Source of the DNA: Faecalibacterium sp. UBA1771
GTDB lineage: Bacteria > Bacillota > Clostridia > Oscillospirales > Ruminococcaceae
Direction: 5' to 3'
Assembly: GCA_002315315.1 (NCBI GenBank)
Contig: DCGT01000011.1
Location: 16,888-52,169, forward strand
DNA: 35,282 bases
Part shown: positions 21,645-31,458 of the stretch, piece by piece
How the letters are laid out: each line of letters opens with the position of its first letter
How positions within the stretch are numbered: the first letter of the stretch is position 1
Translations under genes and position numbers: made by a program
The notes under the pieces: generated by a model
Told to the model about the DNA's origin: nothing
The model's database searches: none
The model's input: the letters and a program-made list of their open reading frames with translations, nothing else

Positions 21645-24041
21645 ATGACCGATTCGAAATTGACAAAAAACGAGCTTAAAGCAAGACTTACCGATACGCT
21701 GACGAGGCTGTACGGCGTCGAACCGACCACTGCGACCGCCGACCAGCTTTATCGCGCGTTTGCAATAATAATCAGAGATTATCTGAGCGAGAAAAACCGT
21801 CGTCACATCGCTCGCTCCTACGGAGACGGCGCTAAGCAGATTCACTATCTTTCAATGGAATTTCTGATGGGCAGAAGCTTTAAAAACAGCCTTTGCAACC
21901 TCGGAATTTATGAACAGGCACGACAGGTTTTGGAGGAATGCAATATGCCCGTCGAGCGTCTGTTTGACCTTGAGCCCGATGCGGGCTTGGGCAACGGCGG
22001 ACTCGGCAGACTTGCTGCCTGCTATCTTGACGCTCTTGCCACGCTCGATTATCCCGCCTTCGGCTATTCTATTCTCTATGAATACGGAATTTTCCGTCAG
22101 AAAATTGTTGACGGCTGGCAGAATGAGGAGCTGGACAACTGGCTTCCGGGCGGAGAGGTCTGGCTTCAGGAGCGTTCCGACGAGGCTGTCGAGGTCAGGT
22201 TCGGCGGAGAGGTCGACGAATACTGGGACGGCAGCTATCACCACATCAACCACCGCGGCTATGACAGCGTTCTTGCGGTACCATACGACCTTTTCGTGTC
22301 GGGTTACGATTCACAGGCAGTCAGCCGTTTGCGTTTGTGGCGTTCAAGAGCTAAGGGTATAGATATGGAGTCGTTCAACAAGGGCGACTATGCCAAGGCA
22401 ATGCAGGGCAATAATATTGCTGAAATCATCTCCAAGGTGCTGTACCCCAACGACAACCACATGGAGGGCAAGCTCCTGCGTCTCAAGCAGCAGTATTTTT
22501 TCTGCAGTGCCTCGATAAACGATATAGTTCAAAATCATCTTGCACAGTACGGAACTCTCGAAAATCTGCCCGAGAAGATAGCCGTTCATATCAACGATAC
22601 GCACCCGACTCTTGCCGTTCCCGAGCTGATAAGAGTTCTGCTCGACGAATGCGGCTACGGATGGGACAAGGCGGTCGATATTGCCCGCCACACCTTTGCG
22701 TTTACCAACCACACCGTTATGCCCGAGGCGCTCGAAACGTGGGAGGTAAATATGTTCCGTTCATCATTGCCGAGGATTTACCAGATTGTAGCCGAGCTTG
22801 ACCGCAGACTGCGCATTGAGCTTGAACAGCGGTATGGCGGCGATTGGGGCAAAATCAACTATATGGCAATAATCGACGGCGGAATGATTCGCATGGCAAA
22901 TCTCGATATATATATGTCGCATACCGTCAACGGTGTTTCCGAGCTTCACAGCGGCATACTCACGGCCGAAACATTCCACGATTACTACGATTTTTCACCC
23001 GAGAAATTTACCAACGTCACCAACGGCATTGCTTATCGCCGTTGGCTGCTGCAGAGCAATCCCGGTCTTACCGATCTTCTCGGTGAGCTTATCGGAGACG
23101 GCTTTAAACATGATGCTTCAAGGCTTGCCGAATTGATGAAATTCGAAAATGACGACTCGGTGCTTTCCCGTATCGGCGAGGTCAAGCTCGGCAACAAGCA
23201 GCGACTTGCACGCTATGCCGCCGAGGTCGAAAACGCCGTTATCGACCCGAATTCGCTGTTTGACGTTCAGGCAAAGCGTGTTCACGAGTATAAGCGTCAA
23301 CATCTCAACGCGCTGTACATCGCTTCTCGGTATTTGAGAATTAAAAACGGTCTTGATGACGGGATTGTACCCAAAACCTGCTTTTTCGGCGCAAAGGCCG
23401 CGCCCGGCTATTATATGGCAAAGCAGATTATCCGACTTATCTGCGGTCTCGGTAAAATTCTCGAGAATGACCCCGCCGCCCGTGAGCGCCTGCGCATACT
23501 CTATCTTGAGGATTACCGTGTTACTGTTGCCGAACAGCTTATGCCGGCGGCTGAGATAAGCGAACAGATTTCGCTCGCCGGAACAGAGGCTTCGGGAACA
23601 AGCAATATGAAATTCACGCTCGGCGGTGCAATTACGCTCGGCACCTATGACGGAGCCAATATCGAAATACGCGAAGCAGTCGGAACGGATAATTTCGTGC
23701 TGTTCGGTATGGATAAGGAGAAGGTTATCCGTCGCCGTGAGGGGTATAGCCCGCTTGCTGTCATTGAAGCGGACCCCGAGCTTAAGGCTACTCTTGAATT
23801 CCTCAAAAACAGCGGCTTTTCCGAGGTTGTCGACAATCTTATGAGCAGTGACCCGTATCTTGTGCTTGCCGATTTTGCGTCCTACCGCGATGCTCAGCAG
23901 AGGATTGACGCGCTCAGTCAAAACAGCAGGGAATGGAACAGAATGTCGCTGTGCAACATCGCCAACTGCGGCAGATTCTCCGCCGACCGCGCGGTAAAGG
24001 AGTATGCCGACAACATTTGGAATATCAAGCCGGTTCACTGA
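21645..24041 (+). CDS. glgP: Glycogen/alpha-glucan phosphorylase
   Basis: 798 residues, a normal length for GT35. It releases glucose-1-phosphate from glycogen, starch or maltodextrin with inorganic phosphate, using PLP. Seen are IHYLSMEFLMGRSF, the GLGNGGLGRLAACYLDAL loop, AVHINDTHPTLAVPEL, the PLP lysine region EASGTSNMKFTLGGAITLG near residue 660, and YDGANIEI. ATG 21645 follows GAGGT by eight bases; an upstream ATG at 21555 lies before the promoter's -10 and is rejected. A GH13 gene follows one base after its stop. Whether it prefers glycogen or maltodextrin (GlgP or MalP) cannot be told by eye. Confidence 0.95.
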   Translation: MTDSKLTKNELKARLTDTLTRLYGVEPTTATADQLYRAFAIIIRDYLSEKNRRHIARSYGDGAKQIHYLSMEFLMGRSFKNSLCNLGIYEQARQVLEECNMPVERLFDLEPDAGLGNGGLGRLAACYLDALATLDYPAFGYSILYEYGIFRQKIVDGWQNEELDNWLPGGEVWLQERSDEAVEVRFGGEVDEYWDGSYHHINHRGYDSVLAVPYDLFVSGYDSQAVSRLRLWRSRAKGIDMESFNKGDYAKAMQGNNIAEIISKVLYPNDNHMEGKLLRLKQQYFFCSASINDIVQNHLAQYGTLENLPEKIAVHINDTHPTLAVPELIRVLLDECGYGWDKAVDIARHTFAFTNHTVMPEALETWEVNMFRSSLPRIYQIVAELDRRLRIELEQRYGGDWGKINYMAIIDGGMIRMANLDIYMSHTVNGVSELHSGILTAETFHDYYDFSPEKFTNVTNGIAYRRWLLQSNPGLTDLLGELIGDGFKHDASRLAELMKFENDDSVLSRIGEVKLGNKQRLARYAAEVENAVIDPNSLFDVQAKRVHEYKRQHLNALYIASRYLRIKNGLDDGIVPKTCFFGAKAAPGYYMAKQIIRLICGLGKILENDPAARERLRILYLEDYRVTVAEQLMPAAEISEQISLAGTEASGTSNMKFTLGGAITLGTYDGANIEIREAVGTDNFVLFGMDKEKVIRRREGYSPLAVIEADPELKATLEFLKNSGFSEVVDNLMSSDPYLVLADFASYRDAQQRIDALSQNSREWNRMSLCNIANCGRFSADRAVKEYADNIWNIKPVH

Positions 24042-24042
24042 T

Positions 24043-25776
24043 ATGAACGGATTTTATTTTGATAGTTCCGATATTTTCTGCAAGTCACCGTTCGGAGCTA
24101 TCGAGCGGGGCGGAACGGTTGAATTCAGAGTCAAATGTGACTCGTTCATCGGTCGGATTTGTCTTATTGCTGATAATCTGACGGGTGACGGGAGAATCGT
24201 CGCCGAGCTGTCCCGTTATGCGGACGGTGTTTACGGTTGTTCGGTTTATTTCGTCGAGACGGGTCTGTGGCAGTACGTTTTTACCGATGATACCTTTGAA
24301 AGCGATTGCTTCAGAGTGACTGTTTACGATGAGAATTACCGCCAACCGCGTGGATTTGCAGGCGGAATAATGTATCAGATTTTCCCCGACCGCTTTAATA
24401 TAGGCGGAGAGCGTCTGCCCGACCCGTTCGGTGACCGCAGATTTCACAACAATTTGAGCGATGTTCCGAATTTTCGTCCCGATGCCGACGGTATATTGCG
24501 CAACAACGATTATTTCGGCGGAAATTTAAAGGGAATAGAACAAAAGCTCGATTACCTTTACGATTTGGGAATCGGCGCAATTTATCTCAACCCGATATTC
24601 GAATCCCATTCCAACCACCGCTATGATACAGCCGATTATTTGAAAATCGACCCGCTTCTGGGCGATGAAGGGAATCTGCGCTCGCTTTGTGCAAAAGCTG
24701 CCGAAAAAGGCATAAAAATAATTGCAGACGGCGTTTTCAGTCATACGGGCGCCGACAGCATCTATTTCAACCGTTATCACCGTTACGGCGCGGACGGTGC
24801 CTTCGTCAATCCCGACAGCCGTTACGCCGAGTGGTATTCGTTCGATGAATCCGGAGGATACAGAAGCTGGTGGGGATTTGAAAATTTGCCCGAGGTCGAT
24901 GAGAAAAGTGAGAGCTTTATCGAGTTTATCTGCGGTGAAGGCGGCGTATTGGAGCATTGGCTTGATGTCGGTGTCGGCGGATTTCGTCTTGATGTTGCCG
25001 ACGAGCTTCCCGATGAATTTATCGCCGAAATACGCAGTACGATTAAGCGCAAAAATCCCGACGCACTTCTGATTGGCGAGGTGTGGGAGGATGCAAGCGA
25101 CAAGATAAGCTACGGTGTTCGCCGCCGCTATCTTTTAGGTGACGAGCTCGATTCGGTAATGAATTATCCGTTTCGAGATGCGATTATAGGCTTTGTCAAA
25201 ACAGCGGACGATAGAACCTTTTGGCAAAAAATTATGCCAATAATCGAGCATTATCCCAAGCCGATGACCGACGTGATGATGAATATGCTTTCGACACACG
25301 ATACGGCAAGAGTTATCACGGCACTTGTGTCGGACGGTGACGGCGACCGTGAGTGGCAGTCAAGACAGCATCTTGACCGCGACGAATATCTGCGTGGCGT
25401 CGAATTGGTCAAGCTTGCCTTTGCCCTGTGCTTCACTCTGCCCGGAATGCCGTGTATTTATTACGGCGATGAGGCGGGAATGCAGGGCTGGAAGGACCCT
25501 TTTAACAGAGGATTTTTTTGCTGGAACGATATAGACGAAAATATACGCGATTTCGTAAAGGAGCTTTCTCGGATAAGGCGGTCGTATTCCGCATTTGCCG
25601 ACGGAGAGCTTGTTCGAATCGAAGCGGACGACGGTTGTGTGGCTTATTTGCGCCGTAATGCCGATTCCGCCGTGCTTACCGCCGTCAACCGTTCGCAAAG
25701 CACCGTTCGCATTAATGTCGGAGGGCAGATATTTGATATACCTCCGTGGCGCTCTCTGATTGAAACGATACTGTAA
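24043..25776 (+). CDS. GH13 alpha-glucosidase / neopullulanase-like amylase
   Basis: 577 residues. A short N-terminal beta domain (1-110, CBM34-like) precedes the GH13 barrel that hydrolyses alpha-1,4 (and perhaps 1,6) glucan links. The four conserved regions are present: DGVFSHTG (I), GFRLDVADEL with the nucleophile aspartate (II), LIGEVWEDA with the acid/base glutamate (III) and STHDTARVI with the stabilising aspartate (IV). MYQIFPDRFN and GMPCIYYGDEAG are also typical. No signal peptide is visible, so it acts in the cytoplasm, fitting with the phosphorylase one base upstream for maltodextrin or glycogen breakdown. The exact subfamily (maltogenic amylase, cyclomaltodextrinase, neopullulanase) is open. 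Confidence 0.93.
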   Translation: MNGFYFDSSDIFCKSPFGAIERGGTVEFRVKCDSFIGRICLIADNLTGDGRIVAELSRYADGVYGCSVYFVETGLWQYVFTDDTFESDCFRVTVYDENYRQPRGFAGGIMYQIFPDRFNIGGERLPDPFGDRRFHNNLSDVPNFRPDADGILRNNDYFGGNLKGIEQKLDYLYDLGIGAIYLNPIFESHSNHRYDTADYLKIDPLLGDEGNLRSLCAKAAEKGIKIIADGVFSHTGADSIYFNRYHRYGADGAFVNPDSRYAEWYSFDESGGYRSWWGFENLPEVDEKSESFIEFICGEGGVLEHWLDVGVGGFRLDVADELPDEFIAEIRSTIKRKNPDALLIGEVWEDASDKISYGVRRRYLLGDELDSVMNYPFRDAIIGFVKTADDRTFWQKIMPIIEHYPKPMTDVMMNMLSTHDTARVITALVSDGDGDREWQSRQHLDRDEYLRGVELVKLAFALCFTLPGMPCIYYGDEAGMQGWKDPFNRGFFCWNDIDENIRDFVKELSRIRRSYSAFADGELVRIEADDGCVAYLRRNADSAVLTAVNRSQSTVRINVGGQIFDIPPWRSLIETIL

Positions 25777-25781
25777 AAAAT

Positions 25782-25822
25782 AAGGGACACCCGTCGGCAT
25801 TGACCGTTCGGGATGTCCCTTT
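25782..25822. terminator. Bidirectional terminator after the GH13 gene
   Basis: AAGGGACACCCG (25782-25793) pairs with CGGG-A-TGTCCCTT (25809-25822) with one bulge. An A run precedes it, and it lies between convergent genes. Confidence 0.78.
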
Positions 25823-25851
25823 AAAAGTATCCGATTGTTTGCGATGCAATT

Positions 25852-26487
25852 TTACTTTTCGGCTTCCTCCGGCGTATGCGCCTTGCGTACAAAGAAGACA
25901 GCGAGGAACAGCGAAAAAGCAAGAAGCCAGAACGAAATTATGAACAGACCGCAATTAAGGAAATAATCCTGCGGGAGTGTGTATATGATCGGGTCGACCG
26001 CCGGGTCGAATATCCAGTAATCGTTGGTGAAAAACAGCTCATGAAACAGCACAAAGGCACGGTTGAAATCAACTGCAATGAGTGCGCCCAGCGTTGCAGG
26101 AACGATAAGCGTAGTCATTGATGCAATGAGAAAACAGCTCGGCTTTAAGCGCTTGCCGAAAACCACGAGCAGGAAAATCAAAAACACGAGCATCGCCGTA
26201 CCGATTACATAGACATTGGTCATAAGCACCTTACAGTCGGCAAAATGCTGTGCACCGTTTTCGCTGAACGAAAGGTCGGGCAGTGTGAACTCGTTCTCTT
26301 TAAACGGATTCAGAAAATCGACAATCGCCTTGTAGTTGCGCACGAGGACATCCTTTTCAATTCCCGTAATGCCGGTAATGTCCAAAAGACGAATATTAAA
26401 CTCATAAAACCAACTTCCGCTCATCAGTACGGCGAGCGAAGCGGCAAGAGCCGAGCCGAGTGCGAGAATACCTATAATCAATCCCAT
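25852..26487 (-). CDS. TIGR01906-family integral membrane protein
   Basis: 211 residues with four to five hydrophobic segments (GLIIGILALGSALAASLAVL, VIGTAMLVFLIFLLVVF, FLIASMTTLIVPATLGALI, FIISFWLLAFSLFLAVFF). The hallmark is an extracytoplasmic-looking motif FVLFHELFFTNDYWIFDP followed by DPIIYTLPQDYF, as in TIGR01906 proteins of Firmicutes. Function unknown. ATG 26487 follows AAGAGGT by nine bases; the ribosome site lies within the last codons of queH, whose stop is four bases upstream, implying coupling. Confidence 0.83.
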   Translation of the reverse strand: MGLIIGILALGSALAASLAVLMSGSWFYEFNIRLLDITGITGIEKDVLVRNYKAIVDFLNPFKENEFTLPDLSFSENGAQHFADCKVLMTNVYVIGTAMLVFLIFLLVVFGKRLKPSCFLIASMTTLIVPATLGALIAVDFNRAFVLFHELFFTNDYWIFDPAVDPIIYTLPQDYFLNCGLFIISFWLLAFSLFLAVFFVRKAHTPEEAEK

Positions 26488-26491
26488 AAGT

Positions 26492-27064
26492 TTAACCTCT
26501 TTTCGAAAATTCACATCCGCAGTAATTCTGACGGTAAAGACCGAATTGTCGGGACAGCTCAATCGAGCGTTTATAGCCGTCCTTTTTCTTGAAGTTTGAT
26601 TCGAGCCAGTCAAGCCCCGAACGCTCGGCGGCGGCATTGCCCACGGCGTTGAGCACATCGGCATTTTTGAGAGGGCTGACGGTCAGCGTGGTGCATATTG
26701 TCGGAATACCAAGTGATTTTGCCGTTTCGGCGGTGCGTTCAAGTCTCTGCCTAAAGCAGATGGCACACCTGGCTCCTCCCTCGGGGTCGGATTCGTGACC
26801 GGCGACGGCTTTAAGAAAAGCGCCGTGATCATAATCGGCATCGATATATCCTACGCTTTCACCGAACATTTCACCGATAAGGCGTTGCTGTTCGGTTTTA
26901 CGCTTAATATATTCTTCGTCGGTGGCGATATTCGGATTAAAATAAAACACCGTGACCTGCCAGTCGGGGACGAGACGCTCAAGCACCGAGCTTGAACACG
27001 GAGCGCAGCAGCTGTGAAGTAACAGACGTCGGTCGGCAGCTTCGATTGCGGTTTTGATAATCAT
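26492..27064 (-). CDS. queH: Epoxyqueuosine reductase QueH
   Basis: 190 residues. QueH reduces epoxyqueuosine to queuosine in tRNA, the last step of Q synthesis, as a non-orthologous replacement for QueG. Signatures: LLHSCCAPCSSS near the N-terminus, RCAICFRQRLE in the middle (Phe where many have Tyr), and SRQFGLYRQNYCGCEFS at the end; the cysteines and Asp bind iron-sulfur and iron. ATG 27064 lacks a good ribosome site, and only a lone TATAAT at about 27120-27125 (minus strand) suggests a promoter. Pairing with TIGR01906 may be only transcriptional. Confidence 0.93.
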   Translation of the reverse strand: MIIKTAIEAADRRLLLHSCCAPCSSSVLERLVPDWQVTVFYFNPNIATDEEYIKRKTEQQRLIGEMFGESVGYIDADYDHGAFLKAVAGHESDPEGGARCAICFRQRLERTAETAKSLGIPTICTTLTVSPLKNADVLNAVGNAAAERSGLDWLESNFKKKDGYKRSIELSRQFGLYRQNYCGCEFSKRG

Positions 27065-27209
27065 TTTTCAAACACTTTGTAAATCAAATTTAAGAGCTGA
27101 TTCATTTTTTTCGATTACAATTATAACACGTCGATAAAAATAAAGATACATTTTTTTGTGAATTATTGACGCTAAGAGGTCAATATAATAATATTACCGT
27201 TCGTCACTA

Positions 27210-27238
27210 TTAACAAACGCAAAATGATGTGATATAAT
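27210..27238 (+). promoter_or_regulatory. Promoter of the class A PBP gene
   Basis: TTAACA (27210-27215) and TATAAT (27233-27238), 17-base spacer, 40 bases before the start codon. Confidence 0.78.
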
Positions 27239-27278
27239 ATACATTAATTACACGCTGCGAATGTAGGCGGAGGAACAA

Positions 27279-29690
27279 ATGGACAATAATAACTACAATC
27301 CGTACAGCGGAGCAGACAGGTCCGCAGAGCGAAAAATCAATCCTAATATGAAAACACTGGACGATGCTCGCAAGGCTCGAATAGATGAATTTTTTAACGA
27401 GATGCCGAGTCAGCCGGCTCGGGATGATTTTTCGGGAGACAGCGGAAATTCTTACAAAGAAGATTTCAACCGCTCCAATTTTTCAAACGGAAAAAAACAA
27501 AAAGACTACAATCCCGACAAACGCCGCAAAAAGGGGACTTTTAAAAAGGTTCTCGCGATTATCTTCAAAACGATATTCGGTCTCGGCTGTCTGTGCGTAA
27601 TAGCAGGCTGTGTCGGTCTTGTACTCGTTTCGATTTATCTTGTCAATGTAACTCAGGATGATGAAACGCTGCTTGACATCAATTCAATTAAGCTGAGCTA
27701 TGCGACAATTCTTATGGTCAAGGATAAGGAAACCGACGAATATTATGAGTATCAGCGAATTGTCGGCGATGAAAACCGTGTTTGGGTTGACTATTCCGAT
27801 ATGCCGAACTGCCTTGTCAACGCGGCGGTGGCGTCAGAGGATATGCGTTTCTGGACACACAGCGGCGTTGACTGGAAGCGTACTGTCGCGGCATTCGTAA
27901 ACCAGTACGTTATGCAGCTTTATTCCACCACACAGGGCGGCTCGACAATACCACAGCAGCTTATCAAGAATATCACGACAGAGGACGATGTTAGCGGTGT
28001 TGCCGGTGCATTGAGAAAGGTAAGGGAAATCTACCGCGCGCTTGTTCTGAGTCAGCGCTTCTCAAAGGAGCAGATAATGGAGGCGTATCTTAACACGATG
28101 CGCTTCTCGGGCAATGTTGCCGGTGTAGGCGCGGCGGCGCAGTATTATTTCGGCAAGGAGTGCAGTGATCTTACGCCTGCCGAATGTGCCGCTATTTTGT
28201 GTATTACCAAGGCACCTACCGCATATAACCCGTTCACGAACCCCGATAAAAACAAGAGTCAGCGTGACACAATACTCTATCAGATGTATGAGCAGGGCTA
28301 TCTCGGAGAGTCGGAATACAATGCGGCACAGAAAGAGTCCGACGCTATGGTGTTTGATACACCCAACACTTCTACCGCGGGCACCGAGGTTTACAGCTAT
28401 TTCACCGATACCGTTATCGGCGATGTGCTCGACGATCTTGTGGAAATTGCCGGATATACCCGAGAGGAGGCGTACTCTGCATTCTTTGAGGGTGGTCTGA
28501 CAGTCTATACCACGATGGATCCGTTCATTCAGTCGACACTTGAGGATATTGCGATAAACGGTGAGATGTGGCCAAAATTTTATGACAGCGACGGAGAGCT
28601 TGAGGAGGAACAGCCCCAGGCGGCTATGGTTGTTATGGACTATGAGGGCAATGTGCTCGGCGTAGTCGGAGGACTCGGAGAGAAACAGGAGAGCCGCGGA
28701 CTTAACCGTGCCGTTGACTCCACCCGCTCCACCGGCTCTTCCATGAAACCGCTCGCAGCCTATGCACCCGGAATAGAGCTTAACAAAATTCACTATTCTT
28801 CGCTTTTCCCGGACACCCCGTCCACCGTTTACAATGATGTCGAGTGGCCGAGAAACTACGATACAACCTACGGCTTGCCCTGCACGGTTGCCGATGCCAT
28901 TACGCGCTCGCTCAATACCGTTGCCGTACACGTCATTCAGCTTGTCGGTATCGACTTCAGCTTCGACTTTATTACCACAAGAACCGGAATTTCGACTCTT
29001 GTCGATTCGCGTTACAGTGCTTCACAGAATATGACTCTGACCGACAGAACGCTGTCGCTCGCACTTGGCGGATTGACCGACGGTGTTTCGCCGCTCGAGA
29101 TGTGCGCCGCTTATGCGATGTTTGGTGACGGCGGTTACTATCACACCCCGCATACCTACACTCTTGTAACAAATTCACGCGGCGACGTTATCATCGACAA
29201 AACCGCGAATCTGCAGACAATCAAGGCGATTTCGGATGATACGGCTTATATTATGAATAAGCTTCTCCAAAACGTCATATATCAGCGCACCGGTACCGGT
29301 TACTATGCTCTGCCTGATGATTCTGAGCTTCCCTATGCGGGCAAGTCGGGAACTCAGTCCGACAACACCGACTTTTGGTTCGTTGGTATGAACCCGTACT
29401 ATGTAATGTCGCTGTGGGAAGGATATGACGAGCCGGAGTGGATTACCGACCCGCGTCCGCACCCGATTCAGGTGGCATTCAGTGAGGTTATGGGAACAAT
29501 CAGTGCCGAACTCGAATATAAGGATTTCCCTGTTGCAGAGGATGTTGTGGCACTCAGATACTGCAAAGCTTCGGGCGACCTTGCCACCGAACAGTGTCCC
29601 GATACCGCAATCGGCTACTACAAAAAGGACAATATCCCCGGTTACTGCATCCACGAATTTGCACCGGTCGAGGAGGAGCCTGCGGCATAA
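27279..29690 (+). CDS. Class A penicillin-binding protein (transglycosylase/transpeptidase)
   Basis: 803 residues; builds and crosslinks peptidoglycan. A charged cytoplasmic tail (1-90) and a transmembrane helix (about 91-123) lead to a GT51 glycosyltransferase: catalytic Glu187 in ASEDMRFWTHSGVDW, GGSTIPQQLIKN (220-231) and EAYLNTMRFSGNVAGVG. The transpeptidase domain has the three active-site motifs SSMK (Ser487-Lys490), SLN (Ser544) and KSGT (Lys689). A C-terminal Cys-containing tail (CPDTAIGYYKKDNIPGYC) may form a disulfide. GGAGG sets ATG 27279. It has its own promoter and terminator. Confidence 0.96.
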   Translation: MDNNNYNPYSGADRSAERKINPNMKTLDDARKARIDEFFNEMPSQPARDDFSGDSGNSYKEDFNRSNFSNGKKQKDYNPDKRRKKGTFKKVLAIIFKTIFGLGCLCVIAGCVGLVLVSIYLVNVTQDDETLLDINSIKLSYATILMVKDKETDEYYEYQRIVGDENRVWVDYSDMPNCLVNAAVASEDMRFWTHSGVDWKRTVAAFVNQYVMQLYSTTQGGSTIPQQLIKNITTEDDVSGVAGALRKVREIYRALVLSQRFSKEQIMEAYLNTMRFSGNVAGVGAAAQYYFGKECSDLTPAECAAILCITKAPTAYNPFTNPDKNKSQRDTILYQMYEQGYLGESEYNAAQKESDAMVFDTPNTSTAGTEVYSYFTDTVIGDVLDDLVEIAGYTREEAYSAFFEGGLTVYTTMDPFIQSTLEDIAINGEMWPKFYDSDGELEEEQPQAAMVVMDYEGNVLGVVGGLGEKQESRGLNRAVDSTRSTGSSMKPLAAYAPGIELNKIHYSSLFPDTPSTVYNDVEWPRNYDTTYGLPCTVADAITRSLNTVAVHVIQLVGIDFSFDFITTRTGISTLVDSRYSASQNMTLTDRTLSLALGGLTDGVSPLEMCAAYAMFGDGGYYHTPHTYTLVTNSRGDVIIDKTANLQTIKAISDDTAYIMNKLLQNVIYQRTGTGYYALPDDSELPYAGKSGTQSDNTDFWFVGMNPYYVMSLWEGYDEPEWITDPRPHPIQVAFSEVMGTISAELEYKDFPVAEDVVALRYCKASGDLATEQCPDTAIGYYKKDNIPGYCIHEFAPVEEEPAA

Positions 29691-29711
29691 ACCGAACAGC
29701 AAAACAATCCA

Positions 29712-29743
29712 ATCCCCGCTATGAAGATATAGCGGGGATTTTT
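29712..29743 (+). terminator. Terminator after the PBP gene
   Basis: Perfect 11-bp stem (29712-29722 with 29729-29739), 6-base loop, then Ts. Confidence 0.9.
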
Positions 29744-29795
29744 ATGTCGTATATTGCAATACCGTAAAAAATAAGAGATGATTTGTAAAACAACC

Positions 29796-29824
29796 TTGTA
29801 TGTTGAGAAATATTATTTTATAAT
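29796..29824 (+). promoter_or_regulatory. Promoter of the NSS symporter gene
   Basis: TTGTAT (29796-29801) and TATAAT (29819-29824), 17-base spacer, 55 bases before the start codon. Confidence 0.68.
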
Positions 29825-29879
29825 AAAACGGCATTATTTTCCGCTTTAGGCGCGGTGATAGGAAGGAAACTGATATTCG

Positions 29880-31286
29880 ATGAAGAAAAGTAACGGACGT
29901 GCCCAATGGAGCAGTAAGATAGGTTTTATACTTGCTGCCGTCGGCTCTGCGGTGGGCTTGGGCAATATTTGGAAATTTCCCGGCAAAGCGTATGACGGAG
30001 GCGGAGGAGCCTTCATTCTGATATATGTCGCCATTGTGCTGTTAATCGGTATGCCTGTTATGCTCTCCGAATTGGCGCTCGGGCGCAATACTCAGTCCGA
30101 TACCGTCGGCACATTTCGCAAACTCAATAAAAAATTCACATGGGTCGGATATATCGGCGTAATCGTAGCTTTTATTATCGTCTGCTATTACAGCCATATT
30201 GGCGGCTGGGTTTTACGATATATTGCCGGTTATATTATCGAACCGAATAAGATATTTGCCGACCCGAAGGCGTATTGCTACAATATGCTCGGTTACTCAA
30301 TTGCCGACGGTTCAAGTTTTATACCTTGGACGGCAATTATCTTTGCCGCAATCTTTATCGCGGCGAATGCAATTATTATTATCAAGGGCGTTGAGGGCGG
30401 AATCGAAAAGTTCAACAAGGTGGGTATGCCTGCACTGTTCGCCATTCTTATTATTTTGCTTGTACGTGTTATTACTATGGACGGCACCGGCGAGGGGTTA
30501 CGCTATATGATGACCGTTGATTTCAGCAATGTGACCTTTGATACGCTGCTTACAGCGTTGGGTCAGGCGTTTTATTCGCTGAGTCTCGGAATGGCAATTA
30601 TGACAACCTACGGCTCGTATGTACCGAAGAGTGAAAACCTCGCCAAAAACACCGCGCTTATATGCATAATGGATACGATAGTTGCATTGGTTTCCGGATT
30701 CATCGTTGTTCCCGCTGTCTTTGCAACGGTCGGCAGTGAATCTGTAGGCAAGGGCGCACTGTTTGCATTTGTTTCGCTTGCAGGAGTGTTCGAGCAGATG
30801 CCCGGCGGAGCTTTTTTCGGAATGATGTTCTATCTGCTTCTGTTCTTTGCCGCACTTTCAAGCTGTATCTCTATCATTGAGGGAGTTGTGGCATTTTTAA
30901 CCGAACAATTCGGCTGTAAACGGAAGTCTATAACGATTTGGCTCTGTATTGCCATGCTCGTTATCGGCAGTGTTTACACCTCCACGCAGGCAGCTTTCGG
31001 AATCAAAGGAATTTGGTTTGACTTTAAGAACGGTGTCACCTATCCCGCTTTCTGCGACTTTATGGAGTTCATCACCGACCGTGTTATGATTCCTTTGTGT
31101 GCTCTCGGCATCACTGTTTTTGTCGGTTGGTTCTGGAAACCGCAGAGTGCAGTTGCCGAGGTCGAGTCGAGCGGAGTCAAGTTCAAGCTTGCAGGTGTCT
31201 ACGGATTCTTGATTAAATACGTTGTTCCCGTCAGCATAACCGTAATTCTTGCCGTGAGCATTATTACCGGCACGACACTAAGCTGA
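29880..31286 (+). CDS. Neurotransmitter:sodium symporter (NSS/SNF) family transporter
   Basis: 468 residues with about eleven to twelve transmembrane helices. The N-terminus carries the NSS signature WSSKIGFILAAVGSAVGLGNIWKFPGKAYDGGGGAF in TM1, where sodium and substrate bind in LeuT-type proteins; the Asn of GNIWKFP and the unwound Gly-rich stretch are kept. Later FYSLSLGMAIMTTYGSYV and AALSSCISIIEGVVAFL match TM6-TM8. Bacterial members import amino acids such as tryptophan, leucine, tyrosine or methionine with Na+; substrate not predictable. Single gene with promoter and terminator. The ribosome site GGAAGGA is about 11 bases from ATG 29880, a little long. Confidence 0.93.
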   Translation: MKKSNGRAQWSSKIGFILAAVGSAVGLGNIWKFPGKAYDGGGGAFILIYVAIVLLIGMPVMLSELALGRNTQSDTVGTFRKLNKKFTWVGYIGVIVAFIIVCYYSHIGGWVLRYIAGYIIEPNKIFADPKAYCYNMLGYSIADGSSFIPWTAIIFAAIFIAANAIIIIKGVEGGIEKFNKVGMPALFAILIILLVRVITMDGTGEGLRYMMTVDFSNVTFDTLLTALGQAFYSLSLGMAIMTTYGSYVPKSENLAKNTALICIMDTIVALVSGFIVVPAVFATVGSESVGKGALFAFVSLAGVFEQMPGGAFFGMMFYLLLFFAALSSCISIIEGVVAFLTEQFGCKRKSITIWLCIAMLVIGSVYTSTQAAFGIKGIWFDFKNGVTYPAFCDFMEFITDRVMIPLCALGITVFVGWFWKPQSAVAEVESSGVKFKLAGVYGFLIKYVVPVSITVILAVSIITGTTLS

Positions 31287-31304
31287 TAGTTTTCGACAAT
31301 AATT

Positions 31305-31335
31305 AAGCGCTGTCCGATAAGGACGGCGCTTTTTT
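31305..31335 (+). terminator. Terminator after the NSS symporter gene
   Basis: 11-bp stem (31305-31315 with 31321-31331, one G-U pair), 5-base loop, then a T run. Confidence 0.9.
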
Positions 31336-31403
31336 GACGATATTTTTTCCGTTTTTATCATTCAAATCAGACGAATCTAAATCTGTTATGCCATAAGAAG
31401 CAA

Positions 31404-31438
31404 GAAAAACCTCCCCTTTCATAAGGAAAGGGGAGGTT
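31404..31438 (-). terminator. Terminator of the hydrogenase operon
   Basis: Perfect 13-bp stem (31408-31420 with 31426-31438), 5-base loop. On the minus strand it is followed by TTTTTC, about 20 bases after the hydA stop. Confidence 0.92.
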
Positions 31439-31458
31439 GCTTATATCAACACGTTAAA